Assembly: GCA_004558205.1 (NCBI GenBank)
Contig: SFDM01000018.1
Span: 1 to 49,422 of the forward strand
Direction of reading: 5' to 3'
Source: Pyramidobacter piscolens
Lineage (GTDB): Bacteria; Synergistota; Synergistia; Synergistales; Dethiosulfovibrionaceae
Length of the DNA stretch: 49,422 nt
Positions 31,743 through 41,406 of this stretch are shown here, piece by piece. The notes under the pieces are model-generated. The model searched no databases and was not told the origin of the DNA. It saw only the letters and a program-made list of their open reading frames with translations. Position numbers and translations under genes: made by a program. Numbering within the stretch: position 1 is the first letter of the stretch; every line of letters starts with the position of its first letter.

Positions 31743-33173
31743 GTGGATCATAGAAAAGTTGATCTCAACAAGGTGAAAAATATACATCTTATGGGCGTCG
31801 GCGGAGCGGGGATGAGCGGTCTGGCTCTGCTCTTTCATGAGCTCGGGTATCATGTGACCGGCTGCGACATGGGGCGCAGTTCCTATATAGAAAAGCTGGA
31901 AAAGGCCGGCGTGACGGTGCTTTACGGGCACGCCGTGGAACACTTGAAAAGCTGCTCCACGGACCTTTTGGCCTACAGCAGCGCCATTCCCTCGGACAAC
32001 GCGGAGCTGGCCGAGGCCCGGAAATGCGGAATCCCCGTCTTGCAGAGGGCGGAACTTCTGAGCCTGCTTTTCGACTCGCGCAAGGGCATCGGCGTGGCGG
32101 GCACTCATGGCAAGACTACCACCACGTCCATGATCAGCTATATCCTGGAACTGGCGGGCATGAACCCCACCGTGGCCGTGGGCGGCGAGCTCTGCGACAT
32201 CGGCTGCAACGCCAAGATCGGCGCGGGCGAGCACATGGTGGCTGAGCTGGACGAGAGCGACGGGTCCTTTGAGTGCTTCCACCCTTTTTACACGGTGGTC
32301 ACGAACGTGGACTGGGACCATGTCAACCACTATCCGACGATTCAGGATGTGGAGGAGGCTTTCGTGCGCTTTTTGGGCAACCTCAAGCCGGGAGGCCATA
32401 TATTCCTCTGCGGTGAGGACGCCGGAATCCAGGAAGTGCTTCGCTCCGTTCCTGAAAAGCTTCAAGGCGGGATTTCCCTCTATGGCTTCGACCCGTCCTA
32501 TGATTTTTACGCCACCGACGTCCAGTATCATTGCGGGGGTGGCTTGTGCTACAATTTCTACGCCAAGGGCGTCTGCCAGGGTATGGTGGAACTGGTGGTG
32601 TCGGGGCGGCATAACGTGCTCGATTCGCTGGCGGCCTGCGCGGTTTCCTATATTTTGAACGTCCCCTTCGAGGCGGTTCAGAAGGCCTTGAGGATGTTCC
32701 ACGGCGCGAAGCGGCGCCTTCAGCTCCGAGGCCTGTGCCCGGAGAACATCCTGGTCTACGACGACTACGGGCATCATCCCAGCGAGATCGAGGCGACTCT
32801 CGACGCCGTGAAGACCATGTATCCCGACCGGCGGATCATCCTGGCTTTCCAGCCCCATCGCTTTACGCGGACCCAGGCCCTGTTCGGGCGCTTTGCCCAG
32901 GTTCTTTCGACGGTGTCCCGCGTGGTGCTGCTTCCGATCTACGCGGCGGACGAGCAGCCCATTCCCGGCGTTTCTTCCGAGCTGATCAGCGCCGAAGTCA
33001 TTCGCCTCGGCGGCGACTGCCATCCGGTATCGAACAAGCTCGAGGCGGCGGAGCGCGTGGTGTCCATGGCGCGTCCGGGGGATTTGATCCTGACCGAGGG
33101 CGCCGGCGACGTGTGCGTGGTGGGCGATCTTGTCATCCAGGAACTGAACAGATGTTCAGCTTCATCTCTATAA
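31743..33173 (+). CDS. murC: UDP-MurNAc L-alanine ligase MurC
   Basis: 476-aa ligase adding L-alanine to UDP-MurNAc, the first step of stem peptide synthesis. N-terminal HLMGVGGAGMSGLALL, ATP loop VAGTHGKTTTTSMISYIL, ELDESDGSFE, DWDHVNHYPT and DDYGHHPSEIEATL. The start is GTG behind AAAGGAGAG. In many bacteria murB follows murC; here it is absent and an FtsQ-like gene comes next. Confidence 0.96.
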   Translation: MDHRKVDLNKVKNIHLMGVGGAGMSGLALLFHELGYHVTGCDMGRSSYIEKLEKAGVTVLYGHAVEHLKSCSTDLLAYSSAIPSDNAELAEARKCGIPVLQRAELLSLLFDSRKGIGVAGTHGKTTTTSMISYILELAGMNPTVAVGGELCDIGCNAKIGAGEHMVAELDESDGSFECFHPFYTVVTNVDWDHVNHYPTIQDVEEAFVRFLGNLKPGGHIFLCGEDAGIQEVLRSVPEKLQGGISLYGFDPSYDFYATDVQYHCGGGLCYNFYAKGVCQGMVELVVSGRHNVLDSLAACAVSYILNVPFEAVQKALRMFHGAKRRLQLRGLCPENILVYDDYGHHPSEIEATLDAVKTMYPDRRIILAFQPHRFTRTQALFGRFAQVLSTVSRVVLLPIYAADEQPIPGVSSELISAEVIRLGGDCHPVSNKLEAAERVVSMARPGDLILTEGAGDVCVVGDLVIQELNRCSASSL

Positions 33174-33203
33174 AAGTTTTTTGACGGCGAGGAGCGAAAG
33201 GCG

Positions 33204-33971
33204 ATGCGGAAAAGATGGCGATGGCTGTTATACGCGCTGCTTGCAGGATCTTTTCTGTGCCTTGTGGATCGTTTTCAGCCCTTCCGGCTGAGAGCTCTGA
33301 AGATAAAGGACCTTTCTCCCGAGCTAGAATGGAGTTTGAGAGAGTGGAGCGAGTCCTTCCTGTCCTTTCACCCCGGCTGGCTTCTGCGCCGCGGAGTCCT
33401 GGAGGAGCTTGAGGCGCGCTACCCCCTGAAGGCGGACGTGGGTTGGAATCCCCTGAGCGGGACGCTGACGCTGACGCCGGTCCCCTTTGAGCCGAAGATG
33501 AAAGTGGAGTGGCAGCACGGTGAGTACCTGATCTCCGAAAAGGGAACGGCCTGGCGGATCGAACGCTGGGAGAAGGCGCTGAACCTTCCCGTGCCGAAGG
33601 TCCCGACGCTGAAAGTGGGGAATTCCTTCCCGCTTCTGTCCGATCTGGGAATTAACTCTTCGGCGCGTCTTCTGGTTCCCTTCGACTGGCTCTATTCGGT
33701 CCTGGAAAGCGTGAAATCCAGGCGGGACATGACGATCTCCGAGCCGGAACTGGTCAGGCGCGGCGGCGAGGACGTGGTGATCTGCCAGATCGAAAATTTG
33801 AAGAAAAAGAGCCGCGCTTCCTTTATCGGCCTCGCTTCGAAACTTGACGAAAGCCTCGCGGTAGCGGCGGAGCTGATGGAGGCGAAGGCGGGGCAAAACA
33901 TGACGGTTGACGCGACCTATGAGGACAAGGTCATCATAAAAAAGTTCGCCGAGCCCTCACAACAACCCTGA
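33204..33971 (+). CDS. ftsQ: FtsQ-like divisome protein (divergent)
   Basis: 255-aa bitopic protein. Basic N-terminus MRKRWRW, one membrane helix (about 7-22), then a periplasmic part. LRALKIKDLSPELEW and EELEARYPLKADVGWNPLSG resemble the POTRA domain of FtsQ, and GEYLISEKGTAWRIE resembles its following beta domain. Overall conservation is low and the call rests largely on topology and position between murC and ftsA. FtsQ links FtsL/FtsB to the ring. Confidence 0.75.
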   Translation: MRKRWRWLLYALLAGSFLCLVDRFQPFRLRALKIKDLSPELEWSLREWSESFLSFHPGWLLRRGVLEELEARYPLKADVGWNPLSGTLTLTPVPFEPKMKVEWQHGEYLISEKGTAWRIERWEKALNLPVPKVPTLKVGNSFPLLSDLGINSSARLLVPFDWLYSVLESVKSRRDMTISEPELVRRGGEDVVICQIENLKKKSRASFIGLASKLDESLAVAAELMEAKAGQNMTVDATYEDKVIIKKFAEPSQQP

Positions 33972-33991
33972 GGAAGGAGAAAAGAGGCTTC

Positions 33992-35314
33992 ATGACAATG
34001 GGCAAAGATTCTGATATTCTTGTGGGGTTGTATCTTGGAACCAGCAAAATCTCGGTTGTTGTGGCGGAGAGAGCGGCCATAAGCCCCGACGAAGCTCAAA
34101 TAATCGGCATAGGCGAGGCTCCTTCGCGCGGCCTGCGCAAAGGGATGATCGTCAATCTGGAGCAGGCCGTCAGTTCGGTTTCGGACGCCGTGGCCGACGC
34201 GGAGTCCCTGCTCAGCGGCATTAAGATCAGCCGGGCCCTGGTGGCTTTCAGCGGCGTCGACGTGAGAAGCGGCATTCTCCATGGCATGGTGTCCCTGGGC
34301 CGTTCCCCGAGGCAGATCATGCCGGAGGATTTGGAACGGGTCGTTGAAACGGCGCTCAGCGAACTGACGCTGCCGCCCGGAAGCTGCGTGATTCATTCAG
34401 TCCCCATCAAGTACGCTATCGACGGCAATAAGGGGATTGACGATCCTCTGGGCATGACGGGGATCCGCCTTGAGGTGGAGCTGATGGCGGCGGTGGTGCC
34501 CCTTTCGGTGGCTCAGAACGTGGTGAACTGCGTTGAAAAGGCGGGCGTGTCCGTGACGGGGCTCGTGCTGAAACCGATCACGGCGGCGCTCGGCGCCTTG
34601 AGTCCCGACGAGCGCGACATGGGCGCCAGCGTGGTGTCCATCGGCGGCGGCTCGACCAGCGTGGCCATCTTTTCGGAGGGGCGCCTCATCAAAATTGCCG
34701 AGATTCCCGTCGGCGGCGATCACGTGACGAACGACCTTTCCTGCGTGCTGAAAATTCCTTTCAGCGCGGCGGAAAACATTAAAAAGCAAATCGACATCAC
34801 TCCCGAGGCGGAGCATGAAGGAACCGTCACCGTGGAAAACCGGGGCCGCACTCAGGAACTTGAAAACGCGGAAGTGGCGGAGATCATTGAAAACCGCCTG
34901 GACGAGCTTTTTGGCGATCATGTGGCGCCGAACCTTGCGAGTGTCTTGAACTCCGGCGTGCCGGCCGACGTGGTCCTTTCGGGCGGCGTGGTGCTGACGA
35001 AGGGCATGGAAGCCTTTGCCGCCTCCCATCTCAACACGTCGGTGAGAATTGGCGCGCCGATCCTGAAAAAGCAGATGCAGCCGGGACGGGACGACTGCCG
35101 TTATATCGGCGTAGCGGGCATTATCGTTTATTTAATGGAGAAGAGACGGCGCCCCTTCGCCTATATGGACGCTCCTCTCGCGACCTTCAAGAGCCCTTTA
35201 TCCGCGTCCGGAGCTTCCGGCCCGAAAAAGGAACGCGCCGGAAGGGCGTCTTTCGCGGCGGTCATACGGAAATGGGCGAGGTCAGTTAAAGAACTTATCA
35301 AGGAACTATTTTAA
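33992..35314 (+). CDS. ftsA: FtsA, actin-like membrane anchor of FtsZ
   Basis: 440-aa actin-fold ATPase that tethers FtsZ to the membrane and recruits later proteins. N-terminal LVGLYLGTSKISVVVAE, SIGGGSTSVAIFSEG in the second half, and VVLSGGVVLTKGMEAFA. The C-terminus ends in an amphipathic helix (RKWARSVKELIKELF), the usual membrane-targeting sequence. A second ATG at 33998 is an alternative start. 14 nt before ftsZ. Confidence 0.95.
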   Translation: MTMGKDSDILVGLYLGTSKISVVVAERAAISPDEAQIIGIGEAPSRGLRKGMIVNLEQAVSSVSDAVADAESLLSGIKISRALVAFSGVDVRSGILHGMVSLGRSPRQIMPEDLERVVETALSELTLPPGSCVIHSVPIKYAIDGNKGIDDPLGMTGIRLEVELMAAVVPLSVAQNVVNCVEKAGVSVTGLVLKPITAALGALSPDERDMGASVVSIGGGSTSVAIFSEGRLIKIAEIPVGGDHVTNDLSCVLKIPFSAAENIKKQIDITPEAEHEGTVTVENRGRTQELENAEVAEIIENRLDELFGDHVAPNLASVLNSGVPADVVLSGGVVLTKGMEAFAASHLNTSVRIGAPILKKQMQPGRDDCRYIGVAGIIVYLMEKRRRPFAYMDAPLATFKSPLSASGASGPKKERAGRASFAAVIRKWARSVKELIKELF

Positions 35315-35327
35315 GGAGGATCGTTAG

Positions 35328-36488
35328 ATGGATAACGAGGTTTTCTCGATTTCTGATGAAGAGATGTTGATCCCGAGAGAGATCATCAAGGTTATCGGTG
35401 TCGGCGGCGCCGGCGGCAACGCGCTGAACACGATTATCAGAAGCGGTATTGACGACGTGGACTTTATCGCCGCGAACACCGACGTGGCGGCTCTGAGACT
35501 CTCCGAAGCTCCCTGCAGGCTCGTGCTTGGGCGTAATCTGACAAAAGGACGCGGAGCCGGCTCCGATCCCGAGAAGGGATTCCAGGCGGCTCAGGAATCG
35601 GTAGAAGACGTAACGAAACTCCTTGAAGGTTCCGATATGGTTTTCATCACCGGCGGCATGGGCGGCGGCACCGGTACCGGCGCCGCTCCTGTGATCGCGG
35701 AGATCGCCAAGGAGAAGATCGGCGCTCTGGTGGTGGCTATTGTCACCTTCCCCTTCTCATGGGAGGGCGATCGCCGTATCAAGCGCGCCATCGAGGGGAT
35801 CAGCAACCTTCGCGAGAAGGTCGACGCTTTGGTGATCGTGGAGAACGACCGGATTATTGAGCTTTCGGACAAGTCCACAACGCAGATGGAAGCCTTCAAG
35901 ATGAGCGACGAAGTGCTTCGCCAGGCGGTCACGGGCGTCACGGGCGTCATTCGCAAGGTCACCCAGATCAACGTGGACTTTGCCGACGTATGCACCACCA
36001 TGCGCAACGCCGGCACGGCGATTATGGGCGTGGGCGAGGCCAAGGGCGAAGGCCGCGTGATCGCCGCCGCCCGCGCCGCCATGAACGGCCCCTTGATGAC
36101 GGCCCCCATGAACGGCGCGGCGTCGGTGCTTTACTGCGTCGAGTCGGGCGAGGATATCGGCATCCTGGAGATGAACGAAGCGGCAAAGCTGATTGCCGCC
36201 TCCGCCAGGGAAGACGCCAACATCGTCTGGGGCCAGGGCGTGGATCCTTCTATGGGCGACTCCGTCCGCTTTACGCTGATCGCCACGGGGTTCGACGATC
36301 CAACGGCGCTGCGCTCCGATGGTCTTGAAACGGTCAAGACGCTGGGCGCTCTGAGCGGCGGCAGACCTGAGAGCCGCTCCCCTCTGACGCCGGTGGACGT
36401 GGTTCCCGACCAGCCCGGGGATATCTTCAAGGGCATCGTGGACACGGGTATCGACATTCCCACGTCGCTGCGGCGCCGCAAAAAGTAA
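35328..36488 (+). CDS. ftsZ: FtsZ, tubulin-like division GTPase
   Basis: 386-aa GTPase that forms the Z-ring. N-terminal IKVIGVGGAGGNALN, tubulin signature GGGTGTG (residues 112-118), T7-loop region QINVDFADVCTTMRNAG. The C-terminal peptide DIPTSLRRRKK is the conserved tail that binds FtsA and other partners, after a short linker. AAGGAGGATC precedes the ATG. A weak GC-rich hairpin at about 36503-36530 follows the gene before the SPOR gene. Confidence 0.98.
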   Translation: MDNEVFSISDEEMLIPREIIKVIGVGGAGGNALNTIIRSGIDDVDFIAANTDVAALRLSEAPCRLVLGRNLTKGRGAGSDPEKGFQAAQESVEDVTKLLEGSDMVFITGGMGGGTGTGAAPVIAEIAKEKIGALVVAIVTFPFSWEGDRRIKRAIEGISNLREKVDALVIVENDRIIELSDKSTTQMEAFKMSDEVLRQAVTGVTGVIRKVTQINVDFADVCTTMRNAGTAIMGVGEAKGEGRVIAAARAAMNGPLMTAPMNGAASVLYCVESGEDIGILEMNEAAKLIAASAREDANIVWGQGVDPSMGDSVRFTLIATGFDDPTALRSDGLETVKTLGALSGGRPESRSPLTPVDVVPDQPGDIFKGIVDTGIDIPTSLRRRKK

Positions 36489-36574
36489 AGGGTTTGGGTT
36501 CGGCGGGGACAAGAGCTGCTTGCCCCCGTCTTTGGTATTTGCGCGTGAAAATACAAATAGAATGAGGTGATAAG

Positions 36575-37282
36575 ATGGCAGCCAGGTCTACAAGCCGTTT
36601 TAAGCAAAAACCTGCCGTGCCGTTCGGCGACTTCATGCTGCCCATACTTGGAGTGATCGCTCTTGGCATTGTGATCGTCGGCATCAGAATTTTATGGGCG
36701 CCAAGCGCCCCTACCTCCACGCGGGTGCCTCAGCCGCGGCCGACTCAGTCGGCGCAGCAGGTTCAGTCGTCGTCTGAAAAGAAGCCTGACGCCGCGTCGG
36801 CGGAACGCCTGAGGGTTACGAAAAAGGAAGCCGTTCGCGACGATGTGGTTGCCAAGCCAGTGGAACGCGGGGCGAATCAGAATCCGCAGCCCGGCGGCTC
36901 CGACAAGAGCGGCAAGAAAACCGTTGCCGACAAGCGTCCACCGAAGGCGGCGCAGCAGGATCAGCGGGAAAACACCGTGGTCAGGCTTCAGCCCAAACGG
37001 GTTGAAAACAGTCCCTCTCCCGCCGTGGTCAGCGGCGGACGCATCGACAACAGCCTGTTTATCGTCCAGTGCGGTTCTTACACTGAGAGTGCCGCGGCCA
37101 ATTCCGTGGTGGCGGCCCTCAAGAACATTGGCTATACGGCGGTGATCCGCCGAGCCGAAGTGAGGGGCAAAACCTATTATCGCGTGATCGTCGCCGGCGG
37201 GCGCGAGCGCGGCGTTGCCGACGAGATCGCCAAGCGCGTCCACGCCGCGGGCTATCCTGTCCTGGTCAGACAGAATCAATAG
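36575..37282 (+). CDS. SPOR-domain membrane protein
   Basis: 235 aa. A basic cytoplasmic start, one membrane helix (about residues 20-41), a long charged and Pro/Gln-rich linker (about 45-155), and a C-terminal SPOR domain (about 160-235: LFIVQCGSYTESAAANSVVAAL..., GKTYYRVIVAGGRER). SPOR domains bind denuded glycan strands at the septum, so this is probably an FtsN/DamX-like division protein, consistent with its place behind ftsZ. GAGGTG lies at a good distance from the ATG. Confidence 0.88.
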   Translation: MAARSTSRFKQKPAVPFGDFMLPILGVIALGIVIVGIRILWAPSAPTSTRVPQPRPTQSAQQVQSSSEKKPDAASAERLRVTKKEAVRDDVVAKPVERGANQNPQPGGSDKSGKKTVADKRPPKAAQQDQRENTVVRLQPKRVENSPSPAVVSGGRIDNSLFIVQCGSYTESAAANSVVAALKNIGYTAVIRRAEVRGKTYYRVIVAGGRERGVADEIAKRVHAAGYPVLVRQNQ

Positions 37283-37295
37283 GCCGGTGAAAACG

Positions 37296-38177
37296 ATGCT
37301 CCCTAAAAAATTATTGATCATCACGGGCCTTTCAGGCAGCGGGAAGAGCAGTGTGCTGGACCTTTTGGAGGACCAAGGGTTTTTCACGGTGGACAACCTC
37401 CCCGTGGCCATGCTTCCCGAGCTGATCGGCCTCTTGTCCTGCCACCCTCAGGCGCTCGAGAACGGCGTCGGGGTGGTGGTGGACGCCCGCAGCGCTGGCC
37501 TGCAGGATACGCTGTGCCAGGTCCTGAAGGAGCTGAGGGAACAGGGGTTAGACGTGCAGGTCCTTTTTCTCGAGGCCACTGAAGACGTGCTTCTGCGGCG
37601 CTATAATTTCACGCGCCGGCGCCACCCTATGGGCTTTATGGCTTCTCTTCTCGACGGCATCAGGCTCGAGAAGCGGCAGCTGACGGAGTTCAGGATGCTC
37701 GCGGACAAGATCATCGACACGTCCAACCTCACCTCGGCCCAACTGCGCGGCGAGATCCTTTCGATGCTGGGCAAAAACCCCGCGGGGCTTCAAGTGACGA
37801 TCTGCTCCTTCGGATATAAGTACGGCATCCCGCAGGACACTGATTTTATGCTGGACGTGCGCTTTCTGGCCAACCCCTATTACGAGGAGTCTCTGAAACA
37901 CCTTTCGGGGCGTGACGAGGCCGTGCAGAGGTATATCTACAGGAACAGCATGGCGGGGCTCTTCCTGCGCCAAAGTCTCGAGCTTTTTGAAAACGTCCTT
38001 CCCGCCTACCATCTGAGCGGAAAGAACTTTCTCCAGATCGCCGTTGGCTGCACCGGCGGACGGCACCGTTCGGTTTTCGTCGCCGAGTGGCTGGCGGACC
38101 GGCTGGGCCGTCTTGACGGCATCAGCTGCATTCTGAAACACCGCGATTTGCCTCGCGACGAACAGGGCGGCCGCTGA
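37296..38177 (+). CDS. rapZ: RapZ/YvcJ nucleotide-binding protein
   Basis: 293-aa P-loop protein: Walker A GLSGSGKSS (residues 11-19), VVVDARSAG, and the C-terminal GCTGGRHRSVFVAEWLA motif of the family. In E. coli RapZ is an RNA adaptor controlling GlmS mRNA; in Bacillus YvcJ has ATPase/GTPase activity with an unclear role. The start is ATG 37296; the frame opens earlier inside the SPOR gene but without a start signal. The ribosome binding site is weak, so coupling to the preceding gene is possible. First of the conserved trio rapZ-yvcK-whiA. Confidence 0.93.
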   Translation: MLPKKLLIITGLSGSGKSSVLDLLEDQGFFTVDNLPVAMLPELIGLLSCHPQALENGVGVVVDARSAGLQDTLCQVLKELREQGLDVQVLFLEATEDVLLRRYNFTRRRHPMGFMASLLDGIRLEKRQLTEFRMLADKIIDTSNLTSAQLRGEILSMLGKNPAGLQVTICSFGYKYGIPQDTDFMLDVRFLANPYYEESLKHLSGRDEAVQRYIYRNSMAGLFLRQSLELFENVLPAYHLSGKNFLQIAVGCTGGRHRSVFVAEWLADRLGRLDGISCILKHRDLPRDEQGGR

Positions 38178-39319
38178 TGAGACTGGTCCTGTCCATGGTC
38201 TTGTTTTTTACGGCGGGCTGCATCGTGGGCGGTATCGCCGCAACGCTGCTGGTGCGCAACAGCCGGCGCGTCAGGGCTTTTATCTCGAAACGGATGAATG
38301 AACGTGAGGCGGCGGCCGCCGCCGTACAGCTCCGTCTCTCCGGCGGCCCCCGCTTTGTGGCGGTGGGCGGAGGGACGGGGCTTTCTTCTCTTTTGATGGG
38401 GTTAAAGGGCTATACGCGCAATATCACGGCGCTCGTGACGGTCACCGACGAAGGCGGGAGCTCTGGCCGGCTGGTGCGCGACTGGGGGATGCTGCCGCCA
38501 GGCGACATCCGGAACTGCCTGGTGGCGCTGAGCGAGAACGACGACCGCCTGCGCGCCTTCCTGAATTTCCGTTTTGACCGAGGCGATTTGAAAGGGCACA
38601 GCTTGGGGAACTTGATCCTTTTGGCGGCGACGGAACAGACGGGCGACTTTAAGAATGCTGTGGAGCTCATGAATGACCTTCTGGCGATCCGAGGCGAAGT
38701 TCTGCCGATCACCACTGAGAACGTGACGCTGGTGGCGCAGACCTCCGACGGCTGCACGCTGCGCGGCGAACTGGCGATCGCCCAGCGGGGCCGGGACATC
38801 ACGGGGATCTGCCTCATGCCGGAGGGCGCGAAAATTGTGGAGGAGGCCCTCTCGGCGATCAACGGCGCCGATATGATCATCTTAGGCCCCGGCAGCCTGT
38901 TCACGAGCGTGATTCCCAACCTCCTTGTGGATCAGTGCGCTGAGGCGCTTCGGGACTCGGGAAAGCCTATCGTCTACGTAACTAACCTGATGAGCCAGCC
39001 GGGAGAAACCAGCGGCCTGACGCAGCTTGATCACATCAAATGGGTGGCGGGCGTGCTCGGACGCTATCCTGACGCCGTGGTCGTCAGCGACGACGCGATT
39101 CCCGAACTGCTGCGCGAGAAGTACAGCGCCCAGGGGGCGGAGCCTCTTACCATCTCAGGCGAGGACGAAAAGTTCCTGGCGCAGCAGAACTGCCGGGTGT
39201 TCCGCGCGTCGCTGCTTCAGGTGAAGGACGGAGGCGTGGTGAGGCATCACAGCGCCCGGCTGGCGGAGGCCCTGATGCGCGTCAACAGAAAATTTGAAGA
39301 GGCCCGGGCTCTGCCATGA
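38177..39319 (+). CDS. yvcK: YvcK/CofD-like gluconeogenesis factor
   Basis: 380-aa protein with an N-terminal membrane helix (about 3-25, LVLSMVLFFTAGCIVGGIAA) not found in the Bacillus protein, followed by the CofD-like fold: VAVGGGTGLSSLLMGLKGYT, VTDEGGSSGRLVRDW, PPGDIRNCLVAL and LGPGSLFTSVIPNLLV. YvcK binds UDP-sugars and is needed for growth on gluconeogenic carbon and for cell shape. It shares a base with the stop of rapZ and overlaps whiA by 4 nt. Confidence 0.93.
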   Translation: MRLVLSMVLFFTAGCIVGGIAATLLVRNSRRVRAFISKRMNEREAAAAAVQLRLSGGPRFVAVGGGTGLSSLLMGLKGYTRNITALVTVTDEGGSSGRLVRDWGMLPPGDIRNCLVALSENDDRLRAFLNFRFDRGDLKGHSLGNLILLAATEQTGDFKNAVELMNDLLAIRGEVLPITTENVTLVAQTSDGCTLRGELAIAQRGRDITGICLMPEGAKIVEEALSAINGADMIILGPGSLFTSVIPNLLVDQCAEALRDSGKPIVYVTNLMSQPGETSGLTQLDHIKWVAGVLGRYPDAVVVSDDAIPELLREKYSAQGAEPLTISGEDEKFLAQQNCRVFRASLLQVKDGGVVRHHSARLAEALMRVNRKFEEARALP

Positions 39320-40188
39320 AGATCAGCAATGAACAGTGGGACGAGTGGCTGACGGCGCCGATCACCGATTCCGTCTCGGCGGAGTCGGAGCTGTCGGGAA
39401 TCCTGGCCTGTATGCGCTGCCAGCCTCAGGAGAAGGGCGTCAAACTGCTGTCGCCGAGGCTGTGGGTCTTTCGCCGGGTCCGCCGCCTTTGGCCTTGCCT
39501 CCGCTGGTCCCAAGAATGGGAGCTGAACGAGTTTCTTCGGGTCCGTTCGAAGAAGGTCGCGCTGGAGCTCTCCTCCGGCCTCTATCGGGAAATCCTCTCG
39601 AAACCCGAGAAAGAGGACTTCATCCGCTGGGCCTGGGCACGCGGCGTTTTCGGCTGCACCGGCGGCATTTACAACCCCAAAAGAGGATATTACTGCATCA
39701 TGCGCTTTCACAGCCTGGCATCGGCGGCAAGCATGAAACAGCTCCTCGACGGCAGCGAAATCTCCTGTTTCGAGCATGACAAGCAGAACGTCAGGGAGAT
39801 CACGATCCGCGACCTTCAGCAGATCGTCCGCTTCTGCTACTTTATAGGCCTTTCCTCGGTGGCGCAGAACCTGGAAGAGCGCTCGATCATGCGTTCCACG
39901 AGAGATCTGGCGAACAAGCAGGCGAACTGCGACAGCGCGAACATCCGGCGAAGCGTGGAAACGGCGCGCCAGCACATCGCCGCCATCCGTTTCCTGAGAA
40001 AGCTCGACGACGGGTTGATTCCAAGAGCCTTGATCCCTCTGGTCAGGCTCCGCCTGAACCATCCCGAGGCCACGCTGTCGGAATTGGGAGATATGCTTCA
40101 TCCTCAGGTGAGCAAGAGCACCGTGAAATACCGTTTGAAAAAAATCCAGCGCATCGCGGAGGAAATGGGTTTTCATTCGCAGGAGTGA
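39316..40188 (+). CDS. whiA: WhiA-family DNA-binding protein
   Basis: 290 aa. The N-terminal part resembles a degenerate LAGLIDADG homing-endonuclease fold (ESELSGILACMR and FIRWAWARGVFGCTGGIYNPKRGYY), and the C-terminal part is a helix-turn-helix (LSELGDMLHPQVSKSTVKYRLKKI). In Firmicutes and Actinobacteria WhiA influences cell division and sporulation genes. It is more divergent than its partners, but the gene order rapZ-yvcK-whiA supports the name. Confidence 0.88.
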   Translation: MKISNEQWDEWLTAPITDSVSAESELSGILACMRCQPQEKGVKLLSPRLWVFRRVRRLWPCLRWSQEWELNEFLRVRSKKVALELSSGLYREILSKPEKEDFIRWAWARGVFGCTGGIYNPKRGYYCIMRFHSLASAASMKQLLDGSEISCFEHDKQNVREITIRDLQQIVRFCYFIGLSSVAQNLEERSIMRSTRDLANKQANCDSANIRRSVETARQHIAAIRFLRKLDDGLIPRALIPLVRLRLNHPEATLSELGDMLHPQVSKSTVKYRLKKIQRIAEEMGFHSQE

Positions 40189-40270
40189 AGGCAGGACGCG
40201 GGGTGAGGTCCTGAAAGCTTCTTTCGCAAGCCCCGGCGCGCTTTGACCACCCTTTCCGGCAAACCGGCGC

Positions 40271-40299
40271 TTGACAGCGGGGCTTTCTCAGTCTACGAT
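40271..40299 (+). promoter_or_regulatory. Promoter of the gap-pgk operon
   Basis: TTGACA (40271-40276), a 17-base spacer and TACGAT (40294-40299). The leader to the gap start is about 70 nt and contains a small hairpin (CTCCGC with GCGGAG, about 40327-40350) just before GAGGAGGA. Confidence 0.75.
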
Positions 40300-40376
40300 C
40301 ATTCTATGTCGTTATCATTGGGTGAGCTCCGCGTTTTTATCCGGGCGGAGAAATAAATTTGAGGAGGACTTCTGTT

Positions 40377-41402
40377 ATGAGCAAAGTACGTGTCGCAATT
40401 AACGGTTTTGGAAGGATCGGACGTCTCGTCCTTCGGGCTATGTCCGAATATGATAAGAAAGGGCTTTTCGAGGTCGTCGCGATTCAGAGAAACAGCGCTA
40501 CGCCCGATCAGATGGCCTATCTGTTCAAGTATGACTCGATTCATGGACGTTTCAACGGCACGGTAGCCGCCGACGAGAACCACCTGATCGTCAACGGCCA
40601 GCCCATCGTCTGCGTCAAGGCCGACAAGCCCGAGCAGCTGCCCTGGAAGGAACTGGGCGTGGATATGGTGATCGAGTCCAGCGGAGCCTACACCAAGGCT
40701 GAAAAGGCCCAGTGGCACATCGACGCCGGCGCGAAGAAAGTCATCATCACCGCCCCCGGCAAGGGCGACGGTATCGCCACCTTCGTCATGGGCGTCAACG
40801 AAGAGACCTATGATCCCGCCAAGGATCACATCCTGTCCAACGCTTCCTGCACCACCAACTGCCTGGCGCCTCTCGCCAAGGTGCTGAACGACGAGTTCGG
40901 CATCGTCAAGGGCCTGATGACCACGATTCATTCCTACACGGGCGACCAGCGCCTTCTGGACGGTTCTCACAAGAAGAGCAACTACCGCGCGCGCGCCGCG
41001 GCCCTGTCCATGGTTCCCACCACTACCGGCGCCGCCAAGGCCGTGGCACTGGTGATCCCCGCGCTGAAGGGCAAGCTGAGCGGCATGGCCCTGCGCGTTC
41101 CCACGCCCGATGTGTCCGTGGTGGACCTGACCTTCGTGCCCGGGCGGCCCGTGACCGCCGACGAAGTCAACGCCGCTGTCAAGAAGGCTTCCGAGGGCGG
41201 CATGGCCATGTACGTGGGCTATGAGACCGACGAGTGCGTGTCTTCCGACTTCATTCACGACAGCCGTTCCGGCATCTTCGCTCCCGACCAGACCATCGCC
41301 ATCGACGGCCTCGTGAAGGTCTTCGCGTGGTACGACAACGAGTGGGGCTATTCCTGCCGCTGCGTGGATCTCGTGAACTACGTCGTTTCCAAGGGGCTCT
41401 AA
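40377..41402 (+). CDS. gap: Glyceraldehyde-3-phosphate dehydrogenase, type I
   Basis: 341-aa NAD(P)-dependent enzyme converting glyceraldehyde 3-phosphate to 1,3-bisphosphoglycerate, in either direction. N-terminal INGFGRIGRLVLRAM, active site SNASCTTNCLAPL with Cys158, and TTIHSYTGDQR. ATG 40377 is 8 nt behind GAGGAGGA. Forms an operon with pgk (4 nt apart). Confidence 0.97.
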   Translation: MSKVRVAINGFGRIGRLVLRAMSEYDKKGLFEVVAIQRNSATPDQMAYLFKYDSIHGRFNGTVAADENHLIVNGQPIVCVKADKPEQLPWKELGVDMVIESSGAYTKAEKAQWHIDAGAKKVIITAPGKGDGIATFVMGVNEETYDPAKDHILSNASCTTNCLAPLAKVLNDEFGIVKGLMTTIHSYTGDQRLLDGSHKKSNYRARAAALSMVPTTTGAAKAVALVIPALKGKLSGMALRVPTPDVSVVDLTFVPGRPVTADEVNAAVKKASEGGMAMYVGYETDECVSSDFIHDSRSGIFAPDQTIAIDGLVKVFAWYDNEWGYSCRCVDLVNYVVSKGL

Positions 41403-41406
41403 GAAG

